The position numbers were made by a program, and so were the translations under genes. Source: Hyposmocoma kahamanoa (lineage: Eukaryota > Arthropoda > Insecta > Lepidoptera > Cosmopterigidae). Taken from it: 64,000 bases of DNA. Positions 1 to 11,552 of the stretch are shown one piece after another. Location of the stretch: positions 710,653 to 774,652 of the forward strand of contig NW_020653856.1 in NCBI RefSeq assembly GCF_003589595.1. Reading direction: 5' to 3'. The first letter of the stretch is position 1, and the number at the start of each line of letters is the position of its first letter. The notes below the pieces were generated by a model, which had not been told where the DNA came from, searched no databases, and saw only the letters and a list, made by a program, of their open reading frames with translations.

Positions 1-1454
1 GAAGGCAAAAGAGTTGTGTTGTGCGTAGCGAGTGAAGGTTACCCCAGTGAGAGATAAGCATGAAAAAACAGGACGTATTTCACACCGAAGGGTTTCTTTT
101 TCATTAGTGTTCTAAAAAAAAGGAAAGGCCCTGTTTTTGCTAGTAAATCTGGTCAAACATTTCTTGTACTACCTCCACAGATTTATTTCATACCTCTCGG
201 TCTGCAAAGTCGCAAACAATCCGCTATCAATGGGCACACTCAACACAGCTCAACGTAACTGCGTTACCCTACTTGGGAGGATTATGCCCAATGCCGTTCG
301 TGCCCAATGCTCGCATTGCTCGAGAAAAACAAACGTGATGTATTTATTCTTACTTTTCTCGTGTTACTTTCTCAAAAAAGCAGCACGTTGCGACCACCAT
401 AAAGGTACTGGTACAGTAATTCGATGAAATTGGTGGACAACTTAGAACACTGAAACTTACTTACAAGTCTTTATACCTTTGCAAAATCATTCTCGTATCT
501 GGTTTAAGAAATAAGTTGGTGCCCATTATTTATTTTTCAATTTTTAAACAAGTAAACATGCTACGATATTTTTTGTCTTTCAATTTTTTGTACGTATTAT
601 ATCATCGATGTTTTGTTTGTACAAATGTTTTGTTTTAATTTTTATGAAAATAGAAAAAATCAAAATCAAATTGAAAATGCAATTTTGACTTTAATTAAGT
701 TTACTTTTAAATATTTAATTCAAAATAAGACGTAAATATTTTACAATACTCATGAAAGACTAAACGCTCCCCTAAAATTTTTTTCGAAGTAGCGCTTTCG
801 TCCTTTCCACAAAATACCGGCGTTACATTAACGGCAATTTGTATAATTCGGGGATTGTATTACGATACCTAGTAATTTCATGCAATACCGATTTTCTCTA
901 AGCAACGTATAGAATAGTCAATATTTTAATTTGTTTGCGTTTCTGAGTTCAGTCGAACATTAGTTTTATGAACAAAAGCGTATTCAATGCTGTACTTTAA
1001 ACAAACAAATAAAAACTTATGTTAGTATAAGTTTCATGGGTGATTGGTTCCGATAAAATTTAATAATTTAAATATTACTATAACAAAATTTTCATAGTAA
1101 CTGAAAGAATTTTTGGATTTACTTTCATATACCAGATAGTCACTTAATTTTAACGTTTAACTGCATTCACCCCATTGATCTGTGTAGCGTGCATATTTAA
1201 TGTATCAGTTTTCATTGCGTAAAACTTTGTTAAAAAATTTAGGGATTTTTTGAAACAAATATCATTTGTAATTTAATTACCAATTCTTCTCCACGAATAA
1301 TCTACTTATCCTTACAAGATGAATGAACTATTGTGACACTTAAATGTGTATGAAATAATCTTCTTAAGACACAAGCACTATCTATATTCGCACTGCTTTG
1401 TGCAGCTACATTTAAAAAAAATATCATTGCCTAATGCGAATTTCGCTTATATAA
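1..1454. other. AT-rich stretch, nothing recognised
   Basis: Only short open frames occur here, the longest about 96 codons at 137-427, with low-complexity composition and no family motif. No repeat family of this window is represented. Confidence 0.6.
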
Positions 1455-1665
1455 TAATAATAATAACTTTATTGATAGCTATTACAAATACCACAAAAAT
1501 AATACAATAATTATTAGTTATTGACTGATTGCTGACCAGTCAGGCAACATCCAGACCCCACAAAAGGATTTAACCTGTATTAGCAGACAGTACCGTAGCC
1601 GCCACGGCGGGTAAGCATCAATCGAATTTTTATCAACAAATGGCTTACAAGTAAACTAAAAAGAA
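1455..1665 (-). mobile_element. 3' tail of an unclassified non-LTR element
   Basis: Read on the minus strand, a GC-richer stretch ends in ATCAATAAAG followed by a (TTA)n run at 1450-1466. That is the form of a non-LTR 3' UTR with a short tandem tail. No coding part can be read, and the 5' limit is arbitrary. Confidence 0.4.
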
Positions 1666-1856
1666 CTCTGCAGTCCCAAAACCAGTACAATAAAACTGTT
1701 CATTTGGGATCTAGAAAAGAATAAAATATGAGAAAGACGTTCAAAGAGTTAGTATAGTTTATAGAACACTTAAACTACGTTAGATAAATAAGTCGCAGTG
1801 TGTATCATGAAAGTGAGAGTAAGTGTAGAGTGTGTTTTTATATAGAATACCTAGGT

Positions 1857-2060
1857 GTTGTATCATCATCATCATCACCATATCAGCCGGAAGACGTCCA
1901 CTGCTGAACATAGGCCTCCCTCGAAGATTTCCAAACCAGCCGATGATCGGACGCGACGTGTATCGGTTACCCGCCGCTGTTACCAGGTCATCTGTCCATC
2001 TAGTAGGGGGCCGTCCCACTGAACGCTTTCCGGGTCGTGGTCTCCATTCGAGAACCTTTC
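1857..2060 (-). pseudogene. RTE-type retrotransposon, C-terminal coding remnant and 3' tail
   Basis: The minus strand encodes WRPRPGKRSVGRPPTRWTDD, the motif near the C-terminus of insect RTE-type endonuclease/reverse transcriptases. The reading then runs into a 3' end made of (ATG)n, seen here as TCATCATCATCATCACC at 1862-1876. The plus-strand text of a sentence-like 3' UTR about a primary 'gtccactgctgaacataggcc' region is also typical of these elements. Everything upstream, including the RT and endonuclease domains, is missing, so this is a 5'-truncated dead copy. Confidence 0.75.
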
Positions 2061-2479
2061 TTTGTATAGAATACCGGATTACATACATTGCCGATAACAT
2101 ATATATAAGTAGAATATAGAAGCAAGAAAGAATGTAAGGAAAAGATAAATCTTGGGATATCTTTTAATTTGTGCCCTACGTGTCGTGTTCTTAATAATAT
2201 TTTTAGGTTTTTTAATGTACTTGTGTCATATTTGCTTTGACAGAATGTTTGATAGCCGTAGAACTCCTTGTGAAAAAGTCCTCCAGGTAAGTATTGCCAG
2301 CTTCCTTATTTCCACGGCCAAGCAGTAACGTGAGCCGTGAGTGCCGTGTTCTAATTTTAAGAGACTTGTCGACTTACGTCTCAGTGACATTGCTCTTCCG
2401 ATCTTTGCGACTTCGAGTGATTACGATCGACGACTTTCGGCAGCGATGCGGACGCGATATAAACGCAATGTAAACGCGC
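2061..2479. other. stretch without recognised feature
   Basis: A small open frame at 2341-2523 is GC-richer than its surroundings and runs into the inverted repeat that follows, so it is more likely repeat sequence than a gene. Confidence 0.5.
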
Positions 2480-2593
2480 GACTGCATCGACACAAACGTG
2501 CCACTAAATTGCTACTCTTGTGATTTATAAGCAATTGCATCAATGCACACACACGCATCTGCAATGCAAACGCGCGTTTGTATCGATGCAGTC
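2480..2593. repeat. short inverted-repeat element (possible MITE)
   Basis: The left end GACTGCATCGACACAAACG (2480-2498) is matched by its reverse complement at 2575-2593 with one mismatch, giving 19-bp arms around an 80-bp loop. A direct repeat GCAATGYAAACGCGCG lies at 2466-2481 and again at 2561-2576, so the real unit may be larger. No target duplication is visible. Confidence 0.5.
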
Positions 2594-3011
2594 AAATATC
2601 TCTTTGACTTTGTTTAACGCATAATACTTTTAATACCTATCAGTCTTATGAACTGCAGTTCAAATATCCATGCAAATATGAAAGCTATATAAATGACGCA
2701 TGATACTATTTTGAACCGAAAAATTTGTAATACATTGCGTAACTCTACCATTGTAAAATCTAAAGATGCAAAAACTTCCAGCTTCATATAACACTAATTC
2801 CCAAGTGAACCCTAAGTTTGTTTTTGCTCTTGTTTGCAAGTTAGCGGCCCAAGGGCAATGACTGTGACAGTTTGTGCTAAGTTCAACCGAGGATTAGATA
2901 GGTCAGACGACTTTTGAACTTGTAAACACGTAGATTCACATTTCAATTTGGGTTAATGCACACAACACTTTTAAGCTCGATTCATTTTATTATTTTAGTT
3001 TTTATTTGCTT
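2594..3011. other. stretch without recognised feature
   Basis: AT-rich, with no open frame over 60 codons and no match to the repeat families of this window. Confidence 0.5.
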
Positions 3012-3290
3012 TCTTGTATCATACTAACACACTTGTCTAGTAAGCTATACGCCTGTCCATAACAGTTGCTGTGGCACTCATAGCTTTAAGTCGCGAAGAT
3101 CTGAGGGGCACTTCCACTGCGTTCGTCACCCTGAGGCGTTAGTTGACAAGTCTAATGTGCCAGTAATTTCACCAGCACCCTTACCCTTCAGAACCGGAAC
3201 ACAGCAATACTGATATTTTTACAAGGGGGCAAAAATAGGTAAGGTGGCAGTGCTTCCCTGGACGAACTCTTGGAGCTCTACTGTTACTAC
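3012..3290 (-). repeat. family A copy, near full length
   Basis: The A-tail side (GTATCATACTAAC) is at the left and the 5' motif CTACTG/GTTACTAC at 3285-3290. The block around the GCAGTAATGTGAGCATTACTG consensus is shortened near 3205-3230. Confidence 0.8.
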
Positions 3291-3427
3291 ATTAACTGTT
3301 TGACATATAGAATGGAGTAGACTACGTTTATTTTCCAGAATATAGTAATGATAAAGGTGTTAAGTAAAATTAGGTACATTGTGTACAACCTGCAGGCATA
3401 TGTGCAAGTACTAATAGGAATTCATGT

Positions 3428-3648
3428 TCGGTCTCTCTCACAGATGCCGCTGCGGTATAAAAAAGTCGTTAAAAACAAAAAAACAAAGATCTGCAACAAG
3501 CACGTAGAAAAATTCGTAACGTCCGCTGGTGCGTTCCGTGGCTTAGTGTCTGATACGGTTTGCTAGAAGACGTCGTTTCGAATCCGGCCGGAACGAAGGC
3601 TTTTTTCTAAATGTACGATCTTTGTTATTAATAATTATAACAAATTAG
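3428..3648 (+). mobile_element. SINE-D copy
   Basis: It contains AAAAGTCGTT, then GTTCCGTGGCTTAGTG and the B-box-like GTTTCGAATCC near 3572-3582. It ends in the family's TTCTAAATGTACGATCTTTG ATTAATAATTATAA tail. The A-box region is shortened compared with the copy at 20.9 kb. The 72-codon open frame at 3348-3566 runs through it and is not a gene. Confidence 0.75.
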
Positions 3649-4010
3649 GAAATTAATATTCATTAGTACCTTATACACACATGCCACCACCAGTATTCCA
3701 ACCGGCGGCTTGTTTCTTATATATCTCGTCATCATAAATTTTATACTCTTGTCGATGGAGTATCATTCAGTCATCTCTCTTATAAGCATCCTTTTGCTTT
3801 ATTTGGTCTATGTAACTCTTATTTATTTACATTAGCATAATGATTTAGCCTTAAATAACATCGTCTGTTGTTACATCTATTATGCAGATTAAAAGGTAAG
3901 TCTTAGGATGTTTTTCAGACCCTACATTTTGATCTGAATTAGGATCTGGCCTTGTATTGGAAGGTATATTAGAATAAGTCTAATTTATCAGTGATAATTC
4001 GTGGACAATT
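3649..4010. other. stretch without recognised feature
   Basis: AT-rich, no coding signal, no repeat family recognised. Confidence 0.5.
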
Positions 4011-4199
4011 TTAGTAGCACTAGATCTCCTTGTGTAAGAGTTCGTCCAGCGAAGTACTGCCTTACCTTACCTATTTCTGCCGCAGTAGTAATGTGAGCAT
4101 TACTGCGTTTCGGTTTTGAAAGGTACTGCTATGGACAGGCGTGTGGCTTACCACCAGAAGCTCGGCTTGTTCGTCACATCCCTTAATATCATAAAAAAT
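4011..4199 (+). repeat. family A copy with internal deletion
   Basis: It starts TTAGTAGCACTAGATCTCC and ends TATCATAAAAAA. About 100 bp in the middle is missing, because the text jumps from TTTTGAAAGGTA straight to CTGCTATGGACAGGCGTGT. Confidence 0.8.
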
Positions 4200-4389
4200 A
4201 CTTTGTTTGTGTTTTCATTCATGTATTCGTAGCACTGCACTACTACGTGTAATTCATAATGAACATGCCTCTTCCATTATATATATTTTTAATTATTCTT
4301 AGAATTATACAAAACGTAAACAAAGAAACAATAATTGTAAACCTTTTTCTTCGGACCATAAATAAAAGTAAAAGAAAATTGCATGGAAA

Positions 4390-4459
4390 AATCTCTTAAT
4401 GTATATGTATGTATCTCTTAATGTGTATGTAAATCTCTTAATGTATATGTATATGTATT
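4390..4459. repeat. tandem repeat, about 20-22 bp unit x3
   Basis: Three imperfect units each begin ATCTCTTAATGTRTATGTA. Spacing between unit starts is about 22 and 20 bp. Confidence 0.7.
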
Positions 4460-4884
4460 AATATCTGCCTCTTTTAAGTTCTTTTTAGTGCAAGGTTTTA
4501 AAACAGATTGTGAAAAGATAAAAATTTATATTTAAATCTTAAATATGCAGTGAAAACTACTAGTAAAAAATAACGAAATAATTACAAAAAGGTGGGAAAT
4601 ATATTAGTTTAAGAATTTTGTTCTACCATATTTATTACATTTTTTGCGTGTAAGACGACTGCACAAAATGGGACCTGATATTAAATGAAATGAAGTATTA
4701 ATTAGCAATCAAACACGGTAAGAAAAGATATTATTATACAAGGTATTAAGAACACGTGTTGCACCAGATACTGGCACGCAAATATTAAAATAAATGGAAG
4801 TTAAATAATGTCATAAATTAAAATTACACAATTTGTCAAATAAGCAATGTCGTATAAAATTAAGTAAAAATGCCAATAAATAGC
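4460..4884. other. stretch without recognised feature
   Basis: AT-rich DNA downstream, in minus-strand terms, of the RT remnant. No tail or poly-A of that element is visible. Confidence 0.5.
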
Positions 4885-6600
4885 AACAGCAACATTATTT
4901 ATCTCTACGCAGTTCCCCCAGATGATGAGGCCATACCGCAAGCTTGAGCAGACGAATGCATGGTAGGCCATCAAGGCAGTCCTCTGATCACATATGTGCG
5001 TTAGACGACATACACCAAATGCAAATCGATTCAGCTTTGCACATATTGAATCAACCTGTGATTTCCATGTTAGTTGAGAGTCCAATACTATGCCGAGAAA
5101 ATTGCTGGATGAGCATTCCACAATGTCATCTCCATAACAACTTACAGAGAGTTTCTGGGGCTTTCCATTATAATTATAAAATTGTATGAGCTTTGTTTTT
5201 GAAACATTTACTTTCAGATTATTTCTCTTAAGCCAGTCAATAATATTACATATAAAGTCATTTATTTCTTTTTGATAATCTATGTCAGAATTCTTATTAA
5301 TAATGATTGATATGTCATCTGCAAAAAAGTGCATAGATATTTAGTCATTTCAGAGAGGTCATTAACGTACAATAATAACAGTAATGGACCTAAAACAATT
5401 CCTTGAGGCACACCGTATTTATTAACTTTAAACTCTGATCTGATTATTATTATTTAACTTCACTACCTCCACACACTGAGTTCTGTTGCTAAGGTAACTT
5501 GCTATCCAGTTATGCATCTGGCCACGAAAACCGTATCTTTCTAATTTGGATAGTAGAGTTCTATAGCAATCGCAATCGAAAGCTCTACTCATGTCAAATA
5601 AAACAGAACAGACAGGTACTTTCTTATCTGCAAAAGTTGAGGTATCTTTGATTACCCTGAAACATGCCTGTGTGGTAGAGTTTCCCTTTTGAAATCCAAA
5701 TTGCTCTGCTTTAATAATGTTGTACTTTAATAGGAAAGCCGTAATTCTTTTATGCATTACATTTTCAAAAAGCTTTAATATTACAGATATAAGCGTAATA
5801 GGTCTGTAGTTTCCCAAATGGTCTTTTCCGCACCTCTTAAACAGCGGTTTTATTATGGAGATCTTAAAAGGCGATGGAAATGTACCCTCCATGAAGGACA
5901 GGTTTACCAAGTATGCCAGCAATGGTGATAGTTCATCAGCACACGATTAAAAAACCTTAGTGCACACGTCATCGTAACCGTTAGAGTTTGTGTTGTTGAG
6001 GGATTTTATTAAAATTTTTATTTCCGCTTCGTCCGTGGGATATAAAAATATACTTGACTCCTATATGCGCCTTTGGTAAAAAAATATCGTTACTATCTTG
6101 TCACCGGTCCGTAGTCGATAAGTTTAAATTTAAAAAATGAGTGTTAAACTCTGATGCTATCTCTCGAGGATTTTCAATCTTAATTTTATTTACGGTAATG
6201 TGTTCAATAAAATGTTTGTCACGTAAATGTTTGTCCTTGTTGTTTATTATGTTCCAAGTAGCTCTATTTTTGTTTTTAGCATTGACCATGTATCTATTAT
6301 TACATTGCTTTTGAGCGGTAATGATAGTCCGTTTCAAAATTTTTGTGTAGGTTTTATTTTTTAGTCTTTCTATTTCGTGTCTTTTTTTTAATAGTTCATA
6401 TGTAATTTTCTTTTAGTGATACAGGACTTTCTTATTCCTTTTGACAGCCATTTTAAATTCGTATTATCATGAAACATTTTGACTTTAATCTTTGGAAAAC
6501 ATAAGTTAAACAATAGAACAAAATTATTATAAAAAAAAAACTAAAAGCATGTTCAAGGTCACCAACATAACTAAAAAGCTCGGACCAGGCATAAGATTCT
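4885..6600 (-). pseudogene. non-LTR retrotransposon RT remnant (CR1/Jockey type)
   Basis: On the minus strand, blocks appear in the usual order. First comes the endonuclease-RT linker (about 6600-6100, KWLSKGIRKS and a lysine-rich region). RT fingers follow with NYRPITLISV and EQFGFQKGNSTTQ (5922-5650), then palm motif A as LFDMSRAFDC (about 5585). VPQGIVLGPLL lies near 5410-5375, the catalytic FADD box near 5315-5326, and the post-RT LRYGLIIWGN near 4930. A one-base frameshift separates VPQG from FADD, and stops split the linker from the fingers, so it is inactive. The endonuclease is missing upstream. Unusually, the 3' end is also missing: the reading stops shortly after IIWGN with no UTR or tail. 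It differs strongly in sequence from the copies at 12.0, 17.8 and 34.1 kb and is a separate, older family. Confidence 0.88.
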
Positions 6601-7008
6601 AAAGACTAGAGATAAAAAACTAAGACGAAGAAAGATAAAAGACTTTAAATTTCCTTTAGTATCATGCAAAAAATTTCATACACTATCAAACTTAATAATA
6701 ACATGCCACGATGAATTTAAACTTATTTTTTTATAAAAAAATATAGGTACAAATGTATGCCACCGAAATTAGATCCTCAAAGAGCAAAAAAAACATAATA
6801 GCGCAATGACCCGAACCCTACAGTAAATTATCCAGAGAAAGAATAGTAATATTATAGGGTCATCTTATTAGTGTGTCGATATATCGATAATCTTGAAATT
6901 ATCATCGATAATTTTATCTTTACTATAACTGAAGTTAAACATAAGGGTTACAACAAGTCTGTTCTGTTTACGGATGACAGAATGATTGTGATTAATTTAT
7001 TTATACGA
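6601..7008. other. stretch without recognised feature
   Basis: A/T-rich DNA with no coding or family motif. Confidence 0.5.
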
Positions 7009-7203
7009 GGTGTAAACTTTAAGTGTGCCCAGACGATTATTCCGTTAATATTAGAGACATCAAAAACCTTTAAACTGATTCATAGAGTGACTTTAGTTGA
7101 CTTACGATTCACTTGTTCGAAACTAGTCGTTTAATTCATAAGATAACGTATTTTCGATATGAGTTTAAAGGTTTTTGATATCTCACAGTTAACTATTACA
7201 CCC
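7009..7203. repeat. inverted-repeat element (MITE-like)
   Basis: GAGACATCAAAAACCTTTAAACT-type arms lie at 7054-7076 and, inverted, at 7162-7184 with about two mismatches. Outside them GGTGTAA (7009-7015) is mirrored by TTACACC (7197-7203). The arrangement suggests terminal inverted repeats with a diverged interior. The 87-codon frame across it (6871-7134) has no protein match that I recognise. Confidence 0.55.
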
Positions 7204-8104
7204 TGTGGGTATACCTTATAAAGTCATTACGGTAAAAACAACTAAAGGTAAGTCTCGCTAAAAACAACGCCACTGCAAACGTTACTAATATTTTTGTTCA
7301 TTATTTTATCTTAAGTATATTGTTACAGGGATCATAACTGATTCTCAAAAAGAGACTACGAGCTTGGCAACTTTCACATATTGATTACAAGAAGAACTTC
7401 TATTCTTAGCGTATTTAAGAAAGAACAGTATGCATGTAGCTTGAAATTTCTTCCTGTAGATTTCGTTATATAATGTTAGTGTAAATAAATAAATAGTTAA
7501 ACTGAAGATATACTAACAATTAATATGTTTGAAGAGTCCAGGGAAATAATGGTCAAAGTCCCTTGAGCACAATTTTAGGAAAAAATAATTTTTAATTTGA
7601 AGCACCTTTAAATATCGGTGAAAAAGACACGCACATAGTACTTGAAATAAAATCAATGCTGACTTAGATGCACGTAACGCTATGTAATCCATTTTAACTA
7701 AAGAACATTAATAAATATTTTTTAACTTTTCCACCATTAAGTCGCAAGCATTATCATGACTAAAAGTAAAAGCTAATTTTTAAGGACATTGAACTTTATT
7801 AGCCTTTTTCTGATTTAAGTAAAGTACGCTCTGCGTTTACCGAACTGGATGACGGTATTAAGTCAAAACGTTTTTTAAGTGGCTTTGATCATTCTCTCCC
7901 TGGTCTCTTGCTTGGCTTTGGATCTTAATTTGTATAAAGCAGTCATAGTCTGATAATAACCAAAAGAAAATGTAATTGGAGGCTAACTAACACCAACATC
8001 GATACCGCCAATGAACACTAGCCAGCTAAATTTTCATTTTTTTTTTAAATATATGCTGCCGTGATCATCAATAAAAGGCCGCTCTGTAACTATTTTTATT
8101 TTTT
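7204..8104. other. stretch without recognised feature
   Basis: AT-rich; no open frame longer than 60 codons and no repeat family seen. Confidence 0.55.
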
Positions 8105-8395
8105 CCTAGGTGGATAAGGTAGGACGCTGCAAAGACACGATGTGTCTGTGTCTGTGAAATGGGGTTTCAGGGATAGTAGTCAGACCCAATGTGACTGCGG
8201 TGCTCCAACACAGTCCATGCAGCACTTACTGTTGTGCCGCTTGTGTCCCAATACCTGTATTAGGGACGATGTCTACGGGGTCACGGACAACACTCTCAAG
8301 ATAGCAACGTGGTATTCAGGGTCAATATTATTATAGTCTTGAAATAAAAGAAGTGTCGACACGATAGGAAGAAGAAGAAGAGAAAAATTTAAAAT
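8105..8395 (+). pseudogene. 3' end of a non-LTR retrotransposon ORF
   Basis: The frame ending at 8336 reads VKWGFRDSSQTQCDCGAPTQ and continues with MQHLLLCRLCPNT. This CxC-x-M-H-LL-C pattern is the zinc-knuckle-like C-terminus found after the RT/connection region of many insect non-LTR elements. The stop is followed by a short 3' UTR ending in a (GAA)n run at about 8367-8382. Everything upstream is missing, so it is a heavily 5'-truncated insertion. Confidence 0.75.
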
Positions 8396-9301
8396 TTTTA
8401 GATTTCGTGTCTTCAATATTATTTTTTCAGTATTGAGTTTTTGTCACAAGCGCCCTTTCAATTAATGGCGGCAGAAATTTTTTCTTGTTTTTTCATTAGT
8501 ATTAGATATCACTGTAGCTTCTAATTCCTAAGTTAGTATTAAGTAAATAATAATGTCTTATTTATTTATTTATGTCGATAAATGATTATGGACACTGGTC
8601 ATCTCTAAACGACGTGAAGCGAATGAATAAGTAAAGAAAATAAAGAAATATCTTGGTTTTGACGCGCATTGTGCAAAATAATAAGGTGCAGATGTGGAGG
8701 TAATTTGGGGAGCGCTCGTAAGATTGGCGGATGAATAATTGCGCTTGTTCTTGATAAAATTGAGCGCGAATAATGGTTTATTTGTGTTTTGCGCTTTTCA
8801 CGATCGTAATTCGGAATAAGAAGATTACGAGTGTTTCGAAAATAAAAAATAAATAGTCGGTAATATTTTGTACTTTGCAGCCCATTGTTAAAAGCTCTTT
8901 AATGTTTTCCTTGTTCTAAGCGTTAAAATTACACTTTAGTTTTACTATTACGTTTTATTTAACTTTTAATTAGATAAAATATTATATTAAAATTATACAT
9001 TCAGTATACTCAAATTCCTGGATCCCTAGGGTCCACAGGCCAAAATCCTCGCCCACAAGCTTTCAGTTTGTCTCATTAATGCCTCCGGTGTCCAGAATGC
9101 TGGCAGGTACTTCCGCCTAAGAAAAAGTTTAGCCATTAAAAAGAGAAGCGGTTCCAGCCTCCTGGACAGGATGGCCAGTGGCAGCACTACTCTGAAAACT
9201 TTCTATCTTAGTCTATATTAGTTAATAGAAGTATAATGTTCTATTTTTCTTTTCTTCTGCCTTAAATTCTTTCTTCAGTTCATTATAAAATAACAAAGTG
9301 T
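8396..9301. other. stretch without recognised feature
   Basis: AT-rich except for a GC-richer block at about 9018-9200, which may be an old repeat of unknown type. I could not read a protein in it on either strand. Confidence 0.45.
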
Positions 9302-9470
9302 CGTACATCCACATATGGCCTGGTCTCCAAATAGAGAATTAATTCCCTGTACACTTCCCAGACCACCCAGACCAGAACCAATTAGAAATTAATCCCGATT
9401 TGGTTCGGGAATCGAACCCGGAACCTCCTCGTGTCGCACAGTAGGTATAAACCGTTGAGCCACCGAGGTC
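9302..9470 (-). mobile_element. SINE-E copy (tRNA-derived)
   Basis: On the minus strand the head reads GACCTCGGTGGCTCAACGG (A-box-like), and GGGTTCGATTCCCG follows as a B-box. The body then contains ATTGGTTCTGGTCTGG. The 108-codon frame at 9431-9757 begins inside it and is not a gene. Confidence 0.75.
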
Positions 9471-9554
9471 AAATTAAATATAGAGGTACATTATATGTGC
9501 CATTGCTGAGCGGTGGCCCCCCTCTGTACTCCCCACGCTACGCCACTGCTAAGG

Positions 9555-9772
9555 AGAAGGTTTATGCCATGGTCCGCAACATTGGCATTATGCGGGTTGA
9601 CACCTCAATTAAACGTTTTCTAAAGGTCTTTTTAGATTTGCAGGTTACTTCAAGGTGGTTTGCTTCATTATTAACAGGGAGTATTGCTACTAAAGAATCA
9701 CAAATGTACATTGGTACGTGCCGCCACAGGGATTCGAACCGTCTATCTCTGAATTGAGAATCACTTCTATAT
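9555..9772 (-). mobile_element. SINE-F copy: tRNA-like head with RTE-like tail
   Basis: The tRNA-like end lies at the right (minus-strand CGGTTCGAATCCCTGTGGCG near 9723-9742). The left part, GCCATGGTCCGCAACATTGG at 9568-9587, corresponds to the RTE-derived 3' text seen at 24.6 kb. It is degenerate. Confidence 0.6.
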
Positions 9773-9889
9773 TTTTACGCACCGCATTATAGACGTTATT
9801 CGTATTGTAATTAGAATTTAGTTTTCATTTTTTCAATTTAGTTTTTATCTTTAGTGTTTTTAAATTTAGTTGTTTCAATTTAGAATTTG

Positions 9890-10045
9890 ATAACCTTGGT
9901 GGCTTAATGGTGCGACATACCACCTCTGAATTTTCCCTACTTTATGTGCAAAAATCAAAACAACAAGACCTCTCTCTCCTTGTGAGAGGAGGCCTGTGCC
10001 TGGCAGTGGGACTATTATACAGGCTAATTACTATTTATTATCTTT
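9890..10045 (+). mobile_element. degenerate SINE with RTE-like 3' tail
   Basis: A possible A-box, TTGGTGGCTTAATGG, lies at about 9896-9910. It is followed by GAGGCCTGTGCCTGGCAGTG near 9991-10010, the usual 3' text of lepidopteran RTE-tailed repeats. No clear B-box remains. Confidence 0.5.
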
Positions 10046-10443
10046 GTTGTGCATAAAAATTACTTACTCGCCTGCCAGTACACGTATCCAAGATCTTACA
10101 TCTAAAAACAGGTGCGAAGATTAATGAAGCAAGTTTATCACTAAATCAAGAAGCACGCTAAACTGAGAAACTGCTAAATAATCAAAACAAAACCACAGTC
10201 ACCCAATTACCGTGGAATCACCGTTTTTCCCACAACATTATATTTAATTACCACCTCTCATGTCTGCGGCGATCAATCTTCCCCCCTCTTGGTGCTCTGA
10301 CTGCCTCACCCCCCCTCGCCCTGGCGCGGCTTCGCAAAAACTCCGCACGTCATCATGATGAGAACGAATGTGAAAGTTATTTGGCAGTGCTTTTTTCTGG
10401 TTGTAATTGCGAAGTTGGTTGTTGAAGATTCAGTTCAAGGCAT

Positions 10444-10574
10444 TTTTTTATCAAGTGACCAAAGGAACAAGTGGTGCGCCTTGCGCCGTAACACAGCAGT
10501 TGCAGTGCCACCCAGAGCTTTATATTTATAAGTACTGCCGGTACTTCCGTGGACGAACTCTTTCATACGGAGGA
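10444..10574 (-). repeat. family A copy, rearranged and shortened
   Basis: The A-tail side (TTTTTTATCAAGTGACC) is followed by GTTGCAGTGCC and then directly by TACTGCCGGTACTTCCGTGG. The central 120 bp or so is therefore missing. Confidence 0.7.
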
Positions 10575-10582
10575 CTAGTTTG

Positions 10583-10809
10583 AATAATCTCAGTACAGAG
10601 TACTAAAAACCGACCTCAAAAATCATTCATACCTTAGCTTGCGACCTTTGGAGGTGGTATATTTTCTTCAAATTGGGCCACTACACATGTACCTTCTTTC
10701 CAACAAAAAAGAATCATCGAAATATATTCACAAATCGGAGTAACCTCATAACACTCATTAAAAAAATACAGCCGAATTAGGAACCTCCTCCTTTTTTTAA
10801 AGTTGGTTA
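10583..10809 (-). repeat. family K copy
   Basis: It begins with AATAATCTCAGTACAGAGTA (the terminal hairpin side) and CCGACCTC at 10611-10618. It ends with GGAACCTCCTCCTTTTTTTA and AAGTTGGTTAA, the inverse of the AACCGACTT end. The interior holds the conserved CTTTCCAACAAAAAAGAATC. Confidence 0.75.
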
Positions 10810-11477
10810 AAAATTACACTACTTCAGTCCCTATGCTATGCCGAGGATGGCCAATCCACTTCGTGTTATTAAAGAACTCCGCGGTTGACTGCCTTTACGG
10901 CTTGTTAACAGTCAAAAATACAAGCGCACTTTTGTTCCTATTCATTCCGAAAATGCAAACGTTAGGCCCTTTTCAAATTATTCATCTTTTCCCCGTCTAA
11001 AAAATACTTTAATTACCTAAAAAGCTATCTTTTCAGGGACTCTCAAACGCGGTTGGATTTATGTACTAAATACTCGTTCAGAAAAACCTTCGTCTTACCA
11101 AAAAAACATTCGTGAACCCGAAAAATCCACCTTTGGAAAGTATTTCACGACCATTGCCGTTTAGTCTAGGCAGTTTATGTGACAGCCTATAAGTTGAGCG
11201 GGATTGTATGTAATGGAAATGGATAAAGTTGTTTTTGGGTGTTAAATACATAAATCCTGATAGGGTCTCCGACCAACATCGATTTCCTAGCGTCGACATT
11301 CCGATTTATGACGAATCGATATTTAGTTTAGTATAAACGAATTCTAAGTTTGTGTGTGTGTTTTTTTTTGTTGATTTTACGTGTTTGTTTGCAAACGGAT
11401 TAGACTAAATAAATTTTGATTGTTTTTTTTAAGCATAACTATATTTAGACTGTTTTTTTTACAAAGCATAGTTTTGG
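10810..11477. other. stretch without recognised feature
   Basis: Small open frames on both strands (10803-11000, 11078-11299) have no recognisable domain. A short (GT)n-T run lies at about 11350-11370. Confidence 0.5.
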
Positions 11478-11552
11478 GCCGTAGTAACCCAGTGGAGAAT
11501 AGTTGCTAGTCCATGGAGAAGTTAGTCGGTTCGAAACCCTCTGCGGCGGCAT
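11478..11552 (+). mobile_element. tRNA-like SINE head, degenerate
   Basis: An A-box-like CGTAGTAACCCAGTGG and a B-box-like TCGGTTCGAAACCC lie about 45 bp apart. No cloverleaf closes around them, so this is a SINE remnant rather than a tRNA gene. Confidence 0.45.

Noticed and set aside
1862..1876. CAT/ATG triplet run as a microsatellite of interest
   Set aside because: It is the normal 3' end of an RTE-type element.
2341..2523. 60-codon frame with basic residues (RRLSAAMRTRYKRN)
   Set aside because: It overlaps the inverted-repeat element at 2480 and has no further support.
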